This document shows, one piece after another, positions 1-8,231 of a stretch of 35,798 nt of DNA (its first letter is position 1; each line of letters begins with the position of its first letter). The position numbers and the translations under genes are program-made. The stretch covers positions 1 to 35,798 of the forward strand of contig NZGE01000014.1 in the NCBI GenBank assembly GCA_002689455.1, written 5' to 3'. This stretch comes from Magnetococcales bacterium. GTDB lineage: Bacteria > Pseudomonadota > Alphaproteobacteria > UBA2136. Under the pieces are notes generated by a model that did not search any database, was not told the origin of the DNA, and worked only from the letters and a program-made list of their open reading frames with translations.

Positions 1-21
1 AAAACGACAGAAAGTGTTTTT

Positions 22-714
22 ATGGGCAGCGGTGTAAATAATATTTTAAATGTACTGGCTTCAGGCTTTGCGACAACTTATAGCGTTTCAGCTATTTTGT
101 CTTTTCTAGTTATGTTTTTATTTTTTGTAAATCTTGCATTTAAGTCTAAGCAGGCTGATGCAAGAATAAGTGTTGGACGTGAGGTTTATTGGGGTATTTT
201 ATCAGCTGTATCATGCTTTATGTTGTGCGGGGTTTTTGTGTTTTTGGCGCATACACCACTTTTACAGTATATGGCTTATCAGGTTTATGTTTGGGGGCTT
301 ACGGTTACGCAATTTTTAACTTTAATAAGCTTGCTGGGCTGGATATTTTTAGGGGTTTACTTGTGCTTACCTGTGCGTCAGAAAGGTAAGAAAATTGGTT
401 ACGGTGAAGAAGATGATATTTCAATTGTGCCATACGTTGGAGTTTTGTTTGGTTTTTGTATGGCTATGCTAACTTTTGGTGCGGTAAAATGGCCTTCTGA
501 ATTGTTAGACCTTGTGAAGAATACGGAAGTTGTGGGTCAAGGTTCTTTTTATGGGTTTGTTTATATTTTACCTGTGGTGGTTATTTGGCCTGTGTTGGCT
601 TACGGGCTTTACATCGTAACAAAACGTTTATTTGAAAGCTTTGTGCCTAAATTTGCACCACTTGTTATGTTAACTGTTGTATTTATTTATCAGTTGGCAT
701 TTCAATATTTGTAG
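22..714 (+). CDS. Multi-pass inner-membrane protein of unknown function (possibly 5'-partial)
   Basis: I do not recognise this family. The 230-residue product has about six hydrophobic segments (roughly residues 20-42, 56-78, 90-118, 133-155, 177-200 and 210-229) separated by short charged loops such as KSKQADAR and RQKGKKIGYGEEDD, so it is an integral membrane protein. No Shine-Dalgarno sequence is visible before the ATG at 22, and the same frame stays open back to base 1, so the true start may lie upstream of the window and this ATG may be internal. The gene ends inside the convergent ubiG gene, with about 32 nt of tail-to-tail overlap and no terminator hairpin between them. Transmembrane character is clear; function is unknown. 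Confidence 0.65.
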   Translation: MGSGVNNILNVLASGFATTYSVSAILSFLVMFLFFVNLAFKSKQADARISVGREVYWGILSAVSCFMLCGVFVFLAHTPLLQYMAYQVYVWGLTVTQFLTLISLLGWIFLGVYLCLPVRQKGKKIGYGEEDDISIVPYVGVLFGFCMAMLTFGAVKWPSELLDLVKNTEVVGQGSFYGFVYILPVVVIWPVLAYGLYIVTKRLFESFVPKFAPLVMLTVVFIYQLAFQYL

Positions 715-1456
715 TTTGTGCTTCGGCAGGTTTTTTGTAAATAGCTGTTCCTAGATAGCGTGAGGCTGGTTTAATGCAGCGACGCCAGCGACCAGCAGTA
801 CGGTCAAGATAAACACCACAAAGGTCAATTACTTCAAACTCATTGTCTTTTAGTTTTCCAATAAGTTTATTGGGTGTTCTAAATCGCTTAAATTTATAAG
901 TTCCTTTGGGAACCCATTTAAAAATAAGTTGAGCGCACAATATATGAATAAACCATGACCTGAAATTGCGGTTGTTGGTTGAAAAGACAACAATGCCACC
1001 GTCATGTAGTAAGTTTTTAAGTTCCTTTAAAAAACCGCTTGTATGGTCTACATATTCAAAAATATCCATGCATAAAATAATGTGGAATTTTTCGCCTTTT
1101 TCGGCAAGTTCTTTAGGGGTGCATTGAATAAAGTTCACAATAGCGCCATCAGCCTCGGCTTGCCTTTTTTGTGTTTCAATACAGTCACCACGTGGGTCAA
1201 TAGCGGTTACATCTGCGCCTCTAAAGGTCATTTCTTCGGCTAATTTGCTGGTGCCGCAACCAATGTCAAGTAAGCTTAAGTTTAAAAGAGGTGCTGGCTC
1301 TAATTTGTTTTTGTTAAAGGCCTTAGAAGCGTGAGAAACAATGTATTTACGGCGTACCAAATGATAGTTTTCAAATGCATCTTGTGCGTTTTTAGGGTTT
1401 TTAAAAACAAAATTTATAAGTTTAAATAGTTTGATTTTTTTGTTTTTAATGCCCAT
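683..1456 (-). CDS. ubiG: UbiG-type SAM-dependent O-methyltransferase (ubiquinone biosynthesis)
   Basis: Probable 3-demethylubiquinol/2-polyprenyl-6-hydroxyphenol O-methyltransferase, which performs the two O-methylations of ubiquinone synthesis at the inner membrane. The class I SAM-binding motif LLDIGCGTS is at residues 62-70, followed by the acidic strand VTAIDPRG. The UbiG-specific stretch is also present: FSTNNRNFRSW followed by KWVPKGTYKFKRFRTPNKL, which matches the family's STLNR...VPKGTHD.KKFI.P.EL pattern. At 257 aa it is slightly longer than the usual ~240 aa, with an N-terminal basic extension (MGIKNKKIKLFK). It stands alone on the minus strand, divergent from rpsU and overlapping the preceding gene's 3' end. 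A related class I methyltransferase cannot be fully excluded. Confidence 0.8.
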   Translation of the reverse strand: MGIKNKKIKLFKLINFVFKNPKNAQDAFENYHLVRRKYIVSHASKAFNKNKLEPAPLLNLSLLDIGCGTSKLAEEMTFRGADVTAIDPRGDCIETQKRQAEADGAIVNFIQCTPKELAEKGEKFHIILCMDIFEYVDHTSGFLKELKNLLHDGGIVVFSTNNRNFRSWFIHILCAQLIFKWVPKGTYKFKRFRTPNKLIGKLKDNEFEVIDLCGVYLDRTAGRWRRCIKPASRYLGTAIYKKPAEAQTTNIEMPTDK

Positions 1457-1570
1457 GTCTAAGAAGGTATCTCACTTGTTGAATTAAATTTGTTTCTAAA
1501 AAGATTAAGCGAATATTTGTAAATTACAAGTGATAAAAAGCGGTTGTCGTTATTTTTTTGTAATGAAAGC

Positions 1571-1599
1571 TTGCATTTTAAGCCAAGTTTGTGCATAAA
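1571..1599 (+). promoter_or_regulatory. Predicted sigma-70 promoter of rpsU
   Basis: TTGCAT (1571-1576) and CATAAA (1594-1599) are separated by exactly 17 nt, about 65 nt before the rpsU start. The TTGC-type -35 recurs at the rpsJ and rpsH promoters in this window, which adds support. Confidence 0.5.
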
Positions 1600-1664
1600 C
1601 ACATTCACAGGCTATTTAAGGCCTAGATATAAATACAAGAATTTTGGAAAGGAGGTGACTGAAT

Positions 1665-1868
1665 ATGGTAACGGTTGAAGTTCGTAATAACGATGTAAAC
1701 CAAGCTCTACGTCGCTTGAAAAAAACATTGAACCGCGAAGGTGTTTTCCGTGAAATGAAAATGCGTCGTCACTGTGAAAAACCATACGAAAAGCGTCAGC
1801 GTAAAGCACGTGAAGCTGTTCGTCGTTCACGCAAAAACCGCTCTCGCCTTCTTTCTGGTAAGCTTTAA
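1665..1868 (+). CDS. rpsU: Small ribosomal subunit protein bS21
   Basis: bS21 is a small, very basic 30S protein near the mRNA exit region and the anti-Shine-Dalgarno helix. The 67-residue product starts [20 protein letters not shown], contains the family core [19 protein letters not shown], and ends in an Arg/Lys-rich helix. Length and composition are typical. The start is fixed by an unusually complete Shine-Dalgarno sequence (AAAGGAGGTGA, 1648-1657) 7 nt before the ATG. The gene is monocistronic, with its own predicted promoter at 1571 and a strong terminator at 1891. Confidence 0.97.
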   Translation: MVTVEVRNNDVNQALRRLKKTLNREGVFREMKMRRHCEKPYEKRQRKAREAVRRSRKNRSRLLSGKL

Positions 1869-1890
1869 GCTTCCATTGAAGCAGAGACTA

Positions 1891-1917
1891 AAGGTGGCTT
1901 AACGCCACCTTTTTTTG
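1891..1917 (+). terminator. Rho-independent terminator of rpsU
   Basis: AGGTGGC pairs with GCCACCT around a TTAAC loop and is followed by a run of seven T. It begins about 22 nt after the rpsU stop. Confidence 0.9.
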
Positions 1918-2052
1918 TGAAAATATATTGAAAAAAGTCGAATTAACTCTACCTCTTTTGAGCGTCATCGTGTATAGTACCTTGCATAAAAAATATACAT
2001 AACATGATAAACATAAAATCATTTGAAAAATAAAAGGTTGAGTCTTTAAATC

Positions 2053-3012
2053 ATGAATCAAATGTCTATAGAATTTGGTGTTGGTAAAGAGCTTCGTGCT
2101 GCACGCTTAAAAGCCGAACTTAAAATTACAGATATCGCTGAAGAATTGAACCTGACGGTTGAACACATTACGGCTATCGAAAAAGATAATTACCAAGAAT
2201 TACCAGGGAATACCTATGTTGTGGGTTTTGTGCGTAGTTACGCACGCTACTTGGGTTTAAACGATGTTCACATGGTGGACCGTTTAATGCAAAGTGGTTT
2301 AATTCCATCGCTTCAACCAACAAAGCCTGCGGTTGAAAGTGAAGAAAAAGTTACCACACCGTCCGATAAAAAAATGATTATCCGCCTGCTTGCGGGCAGT
2401 GCAGCCGTTATTGCTCTTGTTCTTATTTTCTTTACAGTTAAAAACTTGCCAGATGATACTGAAAACTTAAGCGTGATTGAAGAAGATGTTGTTGTGCCAG
2501 AAGAAGATGCGGCCGCAAGTGCAGAATTGGAAGCTGTTGCAGATGAAAGTGCAGAAGTTGAAGAAACAAAAGGCTTAACAGCAGACGAAGTGGCGGCTAT
2601 GCTTGAACCTAAAAATGAAGCGGTTACTGAAAAAGTTGAAAAAGAAATTAAACTAGTTGGCACAAAGCCATATGGAGCACGTGTTCTGCTAACTGCAAAA
2701 GAAGATGCTTGGTATCAGGTTTACAACCCGAAAACCGACCGTGTGTTCCAAAACGCAGTGCTTAAAAAAGGCCATTCAGTTTGGATTCATCCTGAAGACG
2801 GTGTGTTGATGGACCTTGGTCGCCCTCATATGATGGAAATTACAATTGACGGTAAAGAATATGGCGCTGCAGGCCCAACATGGGGTGGTGTTATTAAAAG
2901 GCTTTCCACCGATGCAAACTTCCTGATTTTTGACTTCTTTGGCGAAGGTTTGAATGAAAAGTCTTACAACCGTTGGAAGCGCAAACAAGAAGAACTGAAC
3001 GCAGCAGAATAA
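2053..3012 (+). CDS. RodZ-like protein: HTH domain, TM helix, C-terminal DUF4115
   Basis: Cytoskeleton-associated RodZ-type membrane protein. Family members bind MreB through the N-terminal helix-turn-helix domain and help maintain rod shape. An HTH_25/Xre-like domain occupies about residues 9-78 (KELRAARLKAELKITDIAEEL, then the RodZ-typical LPGNTYVVGFVRSYARYLGL). One transmembrane helix spans about 108-129, followed by a long acidic, Ala/Glu/Val-rich periplasmic linker (136-205) and a DUF4115-like beta domain (about 208-285). Length is 319 aa. The first ATG was kept; M4 is an alternative start, and the upstream AGGTTGAG is only a weak Shine-Dalgarno. It is first in the rodZ-hisS-hemA-prfA-prmC operon. 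In other alphaproteobacteria a similar gene often lies near ispG and hisS. Confidence 0.8.
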   Translation: MNQMSIEFGVGKELRAARLKAELKITDIAEELNLTVEHITAIEKDNYQELPGNTYVVGFVRSYARYLGLNDVHMVDRLMQSGLIPSLQPTKPAVESEEKVTTPSDKKMIIRLLAGSAAVIALVLIFFTVKNLPDDTENLSVIEEDVVVPEEDAAASAELEAVADESAEVEETKGLTADEVAAMLEPKNEAVTEKVEKEIKLVGTKPYGARVLLTAKEDAWYQVYNPKTDRVFQNAVLKKGHSVWIHPEDGVLMDLGRPHMMEITIDGKEYGAAGPTWGGVIKRLSTDANFLIFDFFGEGLNEKSYNRWKRKQEELNAAE

Positions 3013-3033
3013 AACTTAATTAAAAGAAATTAC

Positions 3034-4305
3034 ATGAGTAAAGATTTACAAAACCCAAGAGGAACATACGACGCTTTGCCTGAACTTGCGAAGCGTTTCG
3101 CTTATATTGAATCGCAAGCCCGTCACGTTTTTGGTTGTCGTGGTTATGGCGAAATTCGTACACCTGTTTTTGAATACGCTGATGTGTTTATGCGCACGGT
3201 GGGTGAAACAACCGACATTGTCAGTAAAGAAATGTACCTGTTTGAAGACCGTAATGGTGAAAAAATGGCACTTCGCCCAGAAGGAACGGCTGGTGTGGTG
3301 CGCGCTTTTTATTCAAACGGTTTGAAACAGCATTTACCTCTTAAACTTTTTTATGTAGGTACGCCTATGTTCCGTTATGAGCGCCCTCAAAAAGGACGTT
3401 ACCGACAGTTCCACCAAATTGGAGTTGAATGTTTTGGTGTGGCTTCACCTTTTGCGGACGTTGAAGTGATTGCTACAGGTGTTGCGCTTTTAAAGTCTAT
3501 TGGTTTGCAGGGTGATATTACTGTTAAATTGAACAGCTTGGGCACGGCAGAAGACCGTGTGGTTTACCGTGCGAAATTGCTTGAATATTTTGAGCCTGTT
3601 AAAGATCAGCTCAGTGCCGAGTCGCGTGAACGTTTGTCTAAAAACCCAATGCGTATTTTAGATTCGAAAGAAAAAGAAGATAAGCCTTTTGTTGAAAAAG
3701 CACCAAGACCTATTGATTTCTTATGTGCAACTTCCCGTAAGCATTTGCAAGATGTTAAAGACGGCTTAGACGCTTTGGATATTAAATACGAAATCGATTC
3801 ATCTTTGGTGCGTGGTTTGGATTATTACACACACACTGTCTTTGAAATTCATGGCGAAGGTTTGGGTTCTCAGAGTCAAGTTATTGGTGGCGGTCGCTTT
3901 GACGGGTTGGTTGAGCAAATGGGCGGTCAATCTGTACCAGCAGTTGGGTTTGGCTGTGGTATGGAACGTTTAGAAGCTATTATGGAAAAACAGATGTCTG
4001 ATGAAAGACCAGTGGCTTTTGCTATTATGGATGAAGATGCATACATTTCATGCCTTCAGCTAGCGGAAAACCTTAGGTTGGACGGTGTTCCATGTGCTTT
4101 ACCGCTTGAATTATCTTCATTTAAATCGCAAATGAAAAAAGCGAATAAGCTCAATGCACGCTATACTGTTATTGTCGGTGAAGATGAAAAGAAAAATAAA
4201 AAATTCCAAGTAAAAGATATGGATGAAGGTACTCAGTCTGAATTATCATTCTTAGATGCTGTGGACTTGTTCCGCACATCATACGGGGTATGTAAGGAAA
4301 AATAG
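3034..4305 (+). CDS. hisS: Histidine--tRNA ligase
   Basis: Class II aminoacyl-tRNA synthetase charging tRNA-His with histidine. The family signatures run in order: motif 1 region IRTPVFEYADVFMRTVGE, ATP/His pocket ALRPEGTAGVVRAF, motif 2 LFYVGTPMFRYERPQKGRYRQFHQ, histidine-binding RGLDYYTHTVFE, and motif 3 AVGFGCGMERLEA. A C-terminal anticodon-binding domain starts near residue 330. The length of 423 aa is normal. The start lies 21 nt after the rodZ-like gene and the hemA start follows its stop by only 3 nt, so these genes are co-transcribed and probably translationally linked. Confidence 0.97.
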   Translation: MSKDLQNPRGTYDALPELAKRFAYIESQARHVFGCRGYGEIRTPVFEYADVFMRTVGETTDIVSKEMYLFEDRNGEKMALRPEGTAGVVRAFYSNGLKQHLPLKLFYVGTPMFRYERPQKGRYRQFHQIGVECFGVASPFADVEVIATGVALLKSIGLQGDITVKLNSLGTAEDRVVYRAKLLEYFEPVKDQLSAESRERLSKNPMRILDSKEKEDKPFVEKAPRPIDFLCATSRKHLQDVKDGLDALDIKYEIDSSLVRGLDYYTHTVFEIHGEGLGSQSQVIGGGRFDGLVEQMGGQSVPAVGFGCGMERLEAIMEKQMSDERPVAFAIMDEDAYISCLQLAENLRLDGVPCALPLELSSFKSQMKKANKLNARYTVIVGEDEKKNKKFQVKDMDEGTQSELSFLDAVDLFRTSYGVCKEK

Positions 4306-4308
4306 TTT

Positions 4309-5616
4309 ATGTTAGAAAGCGCATTTGTAATTGGAGTTGACCATCACTTGTCCAGCTTGGACGAGCGTGCAGCTTTGAATGCGCTGGATATTGAGTCCTT
4401 AAAAGAAAAGCTTTCTTTAAAAGAGCTTTATGTGCTTTCAACGTGTAACCGCTTTGAAATATATGGTGTAGCGCCTTGCATACACAGTGCAAAAGCAGCC
4501 AAAACAAGCTTGGAAGATATCTTATCTGAGAAAACGGGTGCAAAATTAAGTGGCCATGTTTACCAAAAAACGGGGCAGGATATGTTGCGCCATGGTTTTA
4601 AAGTGGCTTCTTCCTTAGAGTCTATGGGGGGGGGTAAACCTCAAATTCTAGGAAAAAAGAAAAAAGCCTATAAAAAAGCAAAAGATGACGGTGCTATCGG
4701 TGCAGGTTTGGATAAGTTTTTAACAACTGCTTTCCATGTTGGAAAGCGTGTGCGTCATGAAACTTTACTTTCAAGAGAGCCTGTAAGTGTAGCTTCTGCT
4801 GCTATGCATGCGTTGAAAGACGGTTTGCCTGTTGAATCGAATCCTTTTATTGTGGTGGTAGGTGCAGGTGATATGTGCACGGCTGCTGTGAAACATTTAC
4901 ATGCTTTTGGTTACACAAATGTGATTGTGTTAAACAGAACAATTGCAAAGGCTTGGAATTTGGTTGAGTCTTTGGGCTATTCAGCCGCACCACTGTCAGA
5001 TTTACCGAACTGGGCTTCAAAGGCCGATGCTATTGTTACCTGTGTTTCTGTTTCAAAACCTCTTTTAAATGCGGCTTCACTAGCAACGCGTAAAAAAGCA
5101 CTACACTTGGTAGATATGGCTGTTCCACGCAATATTGAAGAGGACGTAACGACCTTGTCAGGCGTTTCCTTGATTGATATGGATGCGCTTTCTGTAGCTG
5201 TTAAAATGTCCAAAGAAAAAAGAGCATCATACGTCCAAGATGCAGAGCGCATTATTAATGAAGAGGTTGAAGCATTTACCCGTTGGAGTGAAGAACGAAA
5301 AAATGCACATATGGTTAAGCATTTGCGTGAATCATTTGAAAAAGTGCGTGACGATGTTTTAGGTGATCATTCATCATTTGAAGCGCAAAAAGCGACAAGG
5401 TTATTGCTGAATAAAATATTACACCACCCAACCATGATGATAAAAAGTGGTTATGTGCCAAGTGAAGGTGTTGAAATGGCGCTGTGTTTAATGTTTGGTT
5501 TGCGTTGCCCGCGTGTTCAGTTCTTGCAAATTAACTCAGATTCCGTTAATAAAGGGGAATGCCCATTTGTAGATGTGATGCGTCAAGAAGGTCTTGAGAC
5601 TAAAACACGTCACTAA
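4309..5616 (+). CDS. hemA: Glutamyl-tRNA reductase (C5 heme pathway)
   Basis: NADPH-dependent reduction of glutamyl-tRNA-Glu to glutamate-1-semialdehyde, the first step of C5 tetrapyrrole synthesis. The catalytic Cys motif LSTCNRFEIYG has the nucleophile at C46. The Rossmann NADPH-binding segment is VVVGAGDMCTAAVKHL, followed by the conserved VLNRT, and a C-terminal helical dimerisation domain is present. Length is 435 aa (E. coli about 418). Oddity: the nearly invariant SxVLGEPQILGQVK block reads SMGGGKPQILGKKKK, encoded by a run of nine G (4626-4634), so the conserved Glu is Lys. Most alphaproteobacteria use 5-aminolevulinate synthase instead, so this gene is taxonomically unexpected. It starts 3 nt after hisS. 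Confidence 0.93.
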   Translation: MLESAFVIGVDHHLSSLDERAALNALDIESLKEKLSLKELYVLSTCNRFEIYGVAPCIHSAKAAKTSLEDILSEKTGAKLSGHVYQKTGQDMLRHGFKVASSLESMGGGKPQILGKKKKAYKKAKDDGAIGAGLDKFLTTAFHVGKRVRHETLLSREPVSVASAAMHALKDGLPVESNPFIVVVGAGDMCTAAVKHLHAFGYTNVIVLNRTIAKAWNLVESLGYSAAPLSDLPNWASKADAIVTCVSVSKPLLNAASLATRKKALHLVDMAVPRNIEEDVTTLSGVSLIDMDALSVAVKMSKEKRASYVQDAERIINEEVEAFTRWSEERKNAHMVKHLRESFEKVRDDVLGDHSSFEAQKATRLLLNKILHHPTMMIKSGYVPSEGVEMALCLMFGLRCPRVQFLQINSDSVNKGECPFVDVMRQEGLETKTRH

Positions 5617-5655
5617 CATTGAGGGGTTATTTTTTAAAGGGGATTTGTATATCTA

Positions 5656-6735
5656 ATGGATATTTTACCAAAATTAGCAAAAGTTGTTGATCGTCACACC
5701 GAGCTTGAAAATATGCTTGGGCAACCTGATGCAACAAATGATATGGAACGTTTTACCAAGTTGAATAAAGAGTATGCTGAAGTAAAACCGTATGTGGAAG
5801 CTTACCACGAACTTTCAGGTCTTTATAAAGAAAAAGCTGATTTAGAGGAGCTTTTAAAAGGCGATGATGCCGACATGAAGGAAATGGCAGATGCTGAACT
5901 GAAAGAAATTATTCCTGCCATTCCAGCTTTGGAAGAAAAAATTCAAATTATGTTGCTGCCAAAAGATGAAGCAGATGACCGTAACGTTATTATTGAAATT
6001 CGCGCGGGTACAGGTGGTGATGAAGCTGCTTTGTTTGCGGGGAATGTGATGCGTATGTACACACGTTATGCTGAAACACGTGGCTGGAAAGCTGAAATTA
6101 TGGATATCAGTGAAAATGATATTGGCGGCGTGAAGGAGGTTGTTTTACAGCTTATGGGTGATGGCGTATTTGGGCGCATGAAATACGAATCTGGCACGCA
6201 CCGTGTTCAACGTGTTCCAGAAACGGAATCGCAAGGTCGTATTCATACATCGGCTATTACTGTCGCTGTTTTACCGGAAGCGGAAGAGGTTGACATTGAT
6301 ATTAACCCAGCAGACTTACGTATTGATGTTTACCGTGCGTCTGGTGCTGGCGGTCAGCACGTTAACAAAACGGAATCGGCTGTGCGTATTACGCACGTTC
6401 CAACAGGTATTGTGGCGCAATGTCAGGATCAGTCCTCTCAGCATAAAAACAAAGCAACAGCAATGAAGGTGCTTGCAACGCGTTTGTATGATGCACAGCG
6501 TGAAGCTTTGGATAAAGAGCGTTCTGATGCCCGTAAGTCCCAAGTGGGAACAGGGGACAGAAGTGCACGTATCCGTACTTATAACTATCCACAAAGCCGT
6601 GTGACCGATCACCGCATTAACTTAACTTTACATAGCTTGGATGCTATTATTGCTGGTGATTCTTTAGATGATGTGATTGAACCATTGATTGCTGAGGACC
6701 AAGTAAGGCGCTTGGCCGCTTTAGGGGACGAATAA
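5656..6735 (+). CDS. prfA: Peptide chain release factor 1
   Basis: RF1 recognises UAA and UAG stop codons and triggers peptidyl-tRNA hydrolysis. The stop-codon-reading tripeptide is P-E-T (residues 188-190) within [18 protein letters not shown]. The catalytic GGQ is at 232-234 in [20 protein letters not shown], whose Gln is the usual PrmC methylation target. The PxT motif, as opposed to SPF, identifies RF1 rather than RF2. The length of 359 aa is typical. The gene lies 39 nt after hemA and 21 nt before prmC, the classical prfA-prmC pairing. No frameshift or unusual feature is visible. Confidence 0.97.
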   Translation: MDILPKLAKVVDRHTELENMLGQPDATNDMERFTKLNKEYAEVKPYVEAYHELSGLYKEKADLEELLKGDDADMKEMADAELKEIIPAIPALEEKIQIMLLPKDEADDRNVIIEIRAGTGGDEAALFAGNVMRMYTRYAETRGWKAEIMDISENDIGGVKEVVLQLMGDGVFGRMKYESGTHRVQRVPETESQGRIHTSAITVAVLPEAEEVDIDINPADLRIDVYRASGAGGQHVNKTESAVRITHVPTGIVAQCQDQSSQHKNKATAMKVLATRLYDAQREALDKERSDARKSQVGTGDRSARIRTYNYPQSRVTDHRINLTLHSLDAIIAGDSLDDVIEPLIAEDQVRRLAALGDE

Positions 6736-6756
6736 ATTTAAAAACAGGGTGTTTTT

Positions 6757-7599
6757 ATGCTGATTAAAGAAGCGTTGAAAGATGTAACAGGTAAGCTTGC
6801 AAAGGTAAGTGAAAGTGCATCTTTGGACGCTTCACTTATTTTGTCCAAGGTGACAGGTTATTCAAAGTTGGAACTTTTTATGAAAGATGAAGAAGTTTTG
6901 ATGGCGGATAAAATAACTGAGATTGAAGCTTTAACACAAAGGCGCGTAAGCCATGAACCTATGGCTTATATTTTAGGTGAAAAGGAGTTTTGGGGGCTTA
7001 ATTTTATTGTAAAGCCTGGTGTTTTAATACCAAGACCTGATACGGAAACTTTGGTTGCAACCCTGTTAGCGCTTGTTCCGAATACAGACTTTGAAGGGCG
7101 TATTGCAGACCTTGGAACAGGGACAGGGGCTATTTTATTAAGTGCTTTGTCTGAATTGCCGAATTTTAAGGGTGTTGGTGTTGATAAGAATGACACAGCC
7201 TTGGAAATAGCGCAGAAAAACGCCAAAAATTTAAAGTTGGATGATCGTTCTGAATTTGTAAATAGCTTCTGGTTGGATGCTGTGGATGAAACGTTTCACG
7301 TGATTGTTAGCAACCCTCCATATATTGAAACCTCAACAATTCAAACGCTTATGGATGATGTGAAGGGGTTTGAACCTATGAGCGCCTTAGATGGTGGTGA
7401 AGACGGGTTAGACGCATATCGCTCCCTTTTAGAAAGTGCTTATGATAAACTAGAAAAAGGCGGTTTACTGCTTTTAGAAATTGGTTATAACCAAAAGGAA
7501 ACTGTGGCACAGCTTTTGCAAAACAGATTTAAAGAAGTGAAGTGCTTTAAAGACCTTGCAGGTCATGACCGTGTTATTGCGGCCATAAAAGCAAAATAA
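6757..7599 (+). CDS. prmC: Release factor glutamine N5-methyltransferase
   Basis: PrmC methylates the GGQ glutamine of RF1 and RF2 using SAM. The N-terminal helical RF-binding domain contains RRVSHEPMAYILGEKEFWGLNF, a family hallmark. The SAM-binding motif ADLGTGTGAI is at about residues 117-126 and the catalytic NPPYIE tetrad is at 186-191. Length is 280 aa, as expected. It directly follows its substrate gene prfA, 21 nt away, and precedes two lipoprotein genes in the same direction, separated by 19 nt from the first. The start codon has GGTG(TTTTT) upstream, a weak Shine-Dalgarno. Confidence 0.95.
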   Translation: MLIKEALKDVTGKLAKVSESASLDASLILSKVTGYSKLELFMKDEEVLMADKITEIEALTQRRVSHEPMAYILGEKEFWGLNFIVKPGVLIPRPDTETLVATLLALVPNTDFEGRIADLGTGTGAILLSALSELPNFKGVGVDKNDTALEIAQKNAKNLKLDDRSEFVNSFWLDAVDETFHVIVSNPPYIETSTIQTLMDDVKGFEPMSALDGGEDGLDAYRSLLESAYDKLEKGGLLLLEIGYNQKETVAQLLQNRFKEVKCFKDLAGHDRVIAAIKAK

Positions 7600-7618
7600 A
7601 TTTAAAAAGAAAAAAGAT

Positions 7619-8230
7619 ATGTATAAGTTTTTAACGGTTGGTGCATTTTGTTTAACATCCTTATTGTCAGGGTGTAGTTCTTTTGATGTTTCGGATATTA
7701 CAGGTGAATACATTCACCCAATGCCAGAAAAGCCTGTTAAATTGCCATATAATTTTTATTTGGACACTGTTTTGGATGTAAGGCCTAATGATGGTGAGCC
7801 AAGGTTGATAGACCATTTATCGCAGCGTAAGCAGTATGAATTTCAGCAAGATCTATTTTCAAAACAGCTGATTAAAAATATTAATGGTCGTACACTGTAT
7901 GATTACGATGATGCGATGCTGCGTGTAGAACTATTGGACTATGCAGCTTTTAGAGAGAAATTTCATTATACACTTTCATTTTATGTTGACCTAACTGGGT
8001 TTGATGAAAAAGGGAAAGTGATTACAACAGGTAAATTTAGTTGTGTGAGTGAGCGCAACGAGGCGGAAGCTATTTTTGATAAGGTAAAAGACTTGTTTAA
8101 GCATGATCAAGATATTGCCTTAGAGGATAAAAAACAACAAGACGCAATGTGGGAGACGTTATACAACGATTGTTTAACCGACATTGCAAGAGAATTTAAC
8201 AGTAAAGTAAGATTGTGGGGAAGGGGTTAA
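7619..8230 (+). CDS. Predicted lipoprotein, unknown function
   Basis: I do not recognise a specific family. A lipoprotein signal peptide is clear: MYKFLTVGAFCLTSLLSGC, with lipobox LSGC and the modified Cys at residue 19, followed by SSFDVSD. The mature protein (about 185 aa) alternates short predicted strands (VKLPYNFYLDTVLDV, MLRVELLDYAAF, YTLSFYVDLTGFD) with charged helices near the C terminus. It is the sixth gene of the rodZ-prmC operon, 19 nt after prmC and 1 nt before another lipoprotein gene. The two share a similar layout (LDTVLDVRP versus LLRVTDLRA after a short N-terminal region) and could be distant paralogs or partners. An outer-membrane role is an inference only. Confidence 0.75.
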   Translation: MYKFLTVGAFCLTSLLSGCSSFDVSDITGEYIHPMPEKPVKLPYNFYLDTVLDVRPNDGEPRLIDHLSQRKQYEFQQDLFSKQLIKNINGRTLYDYDDAMLRVELLDYAAFREKFHYTLSFYVDLTGFDEKGKVITTGKFSCVSERNEAEAIFDKVKDLFKHDQDIALEDKKQQDAMWETLYNDCLTDIAREFNSKVRLWGRG

Positions 8231-8231
8231 A

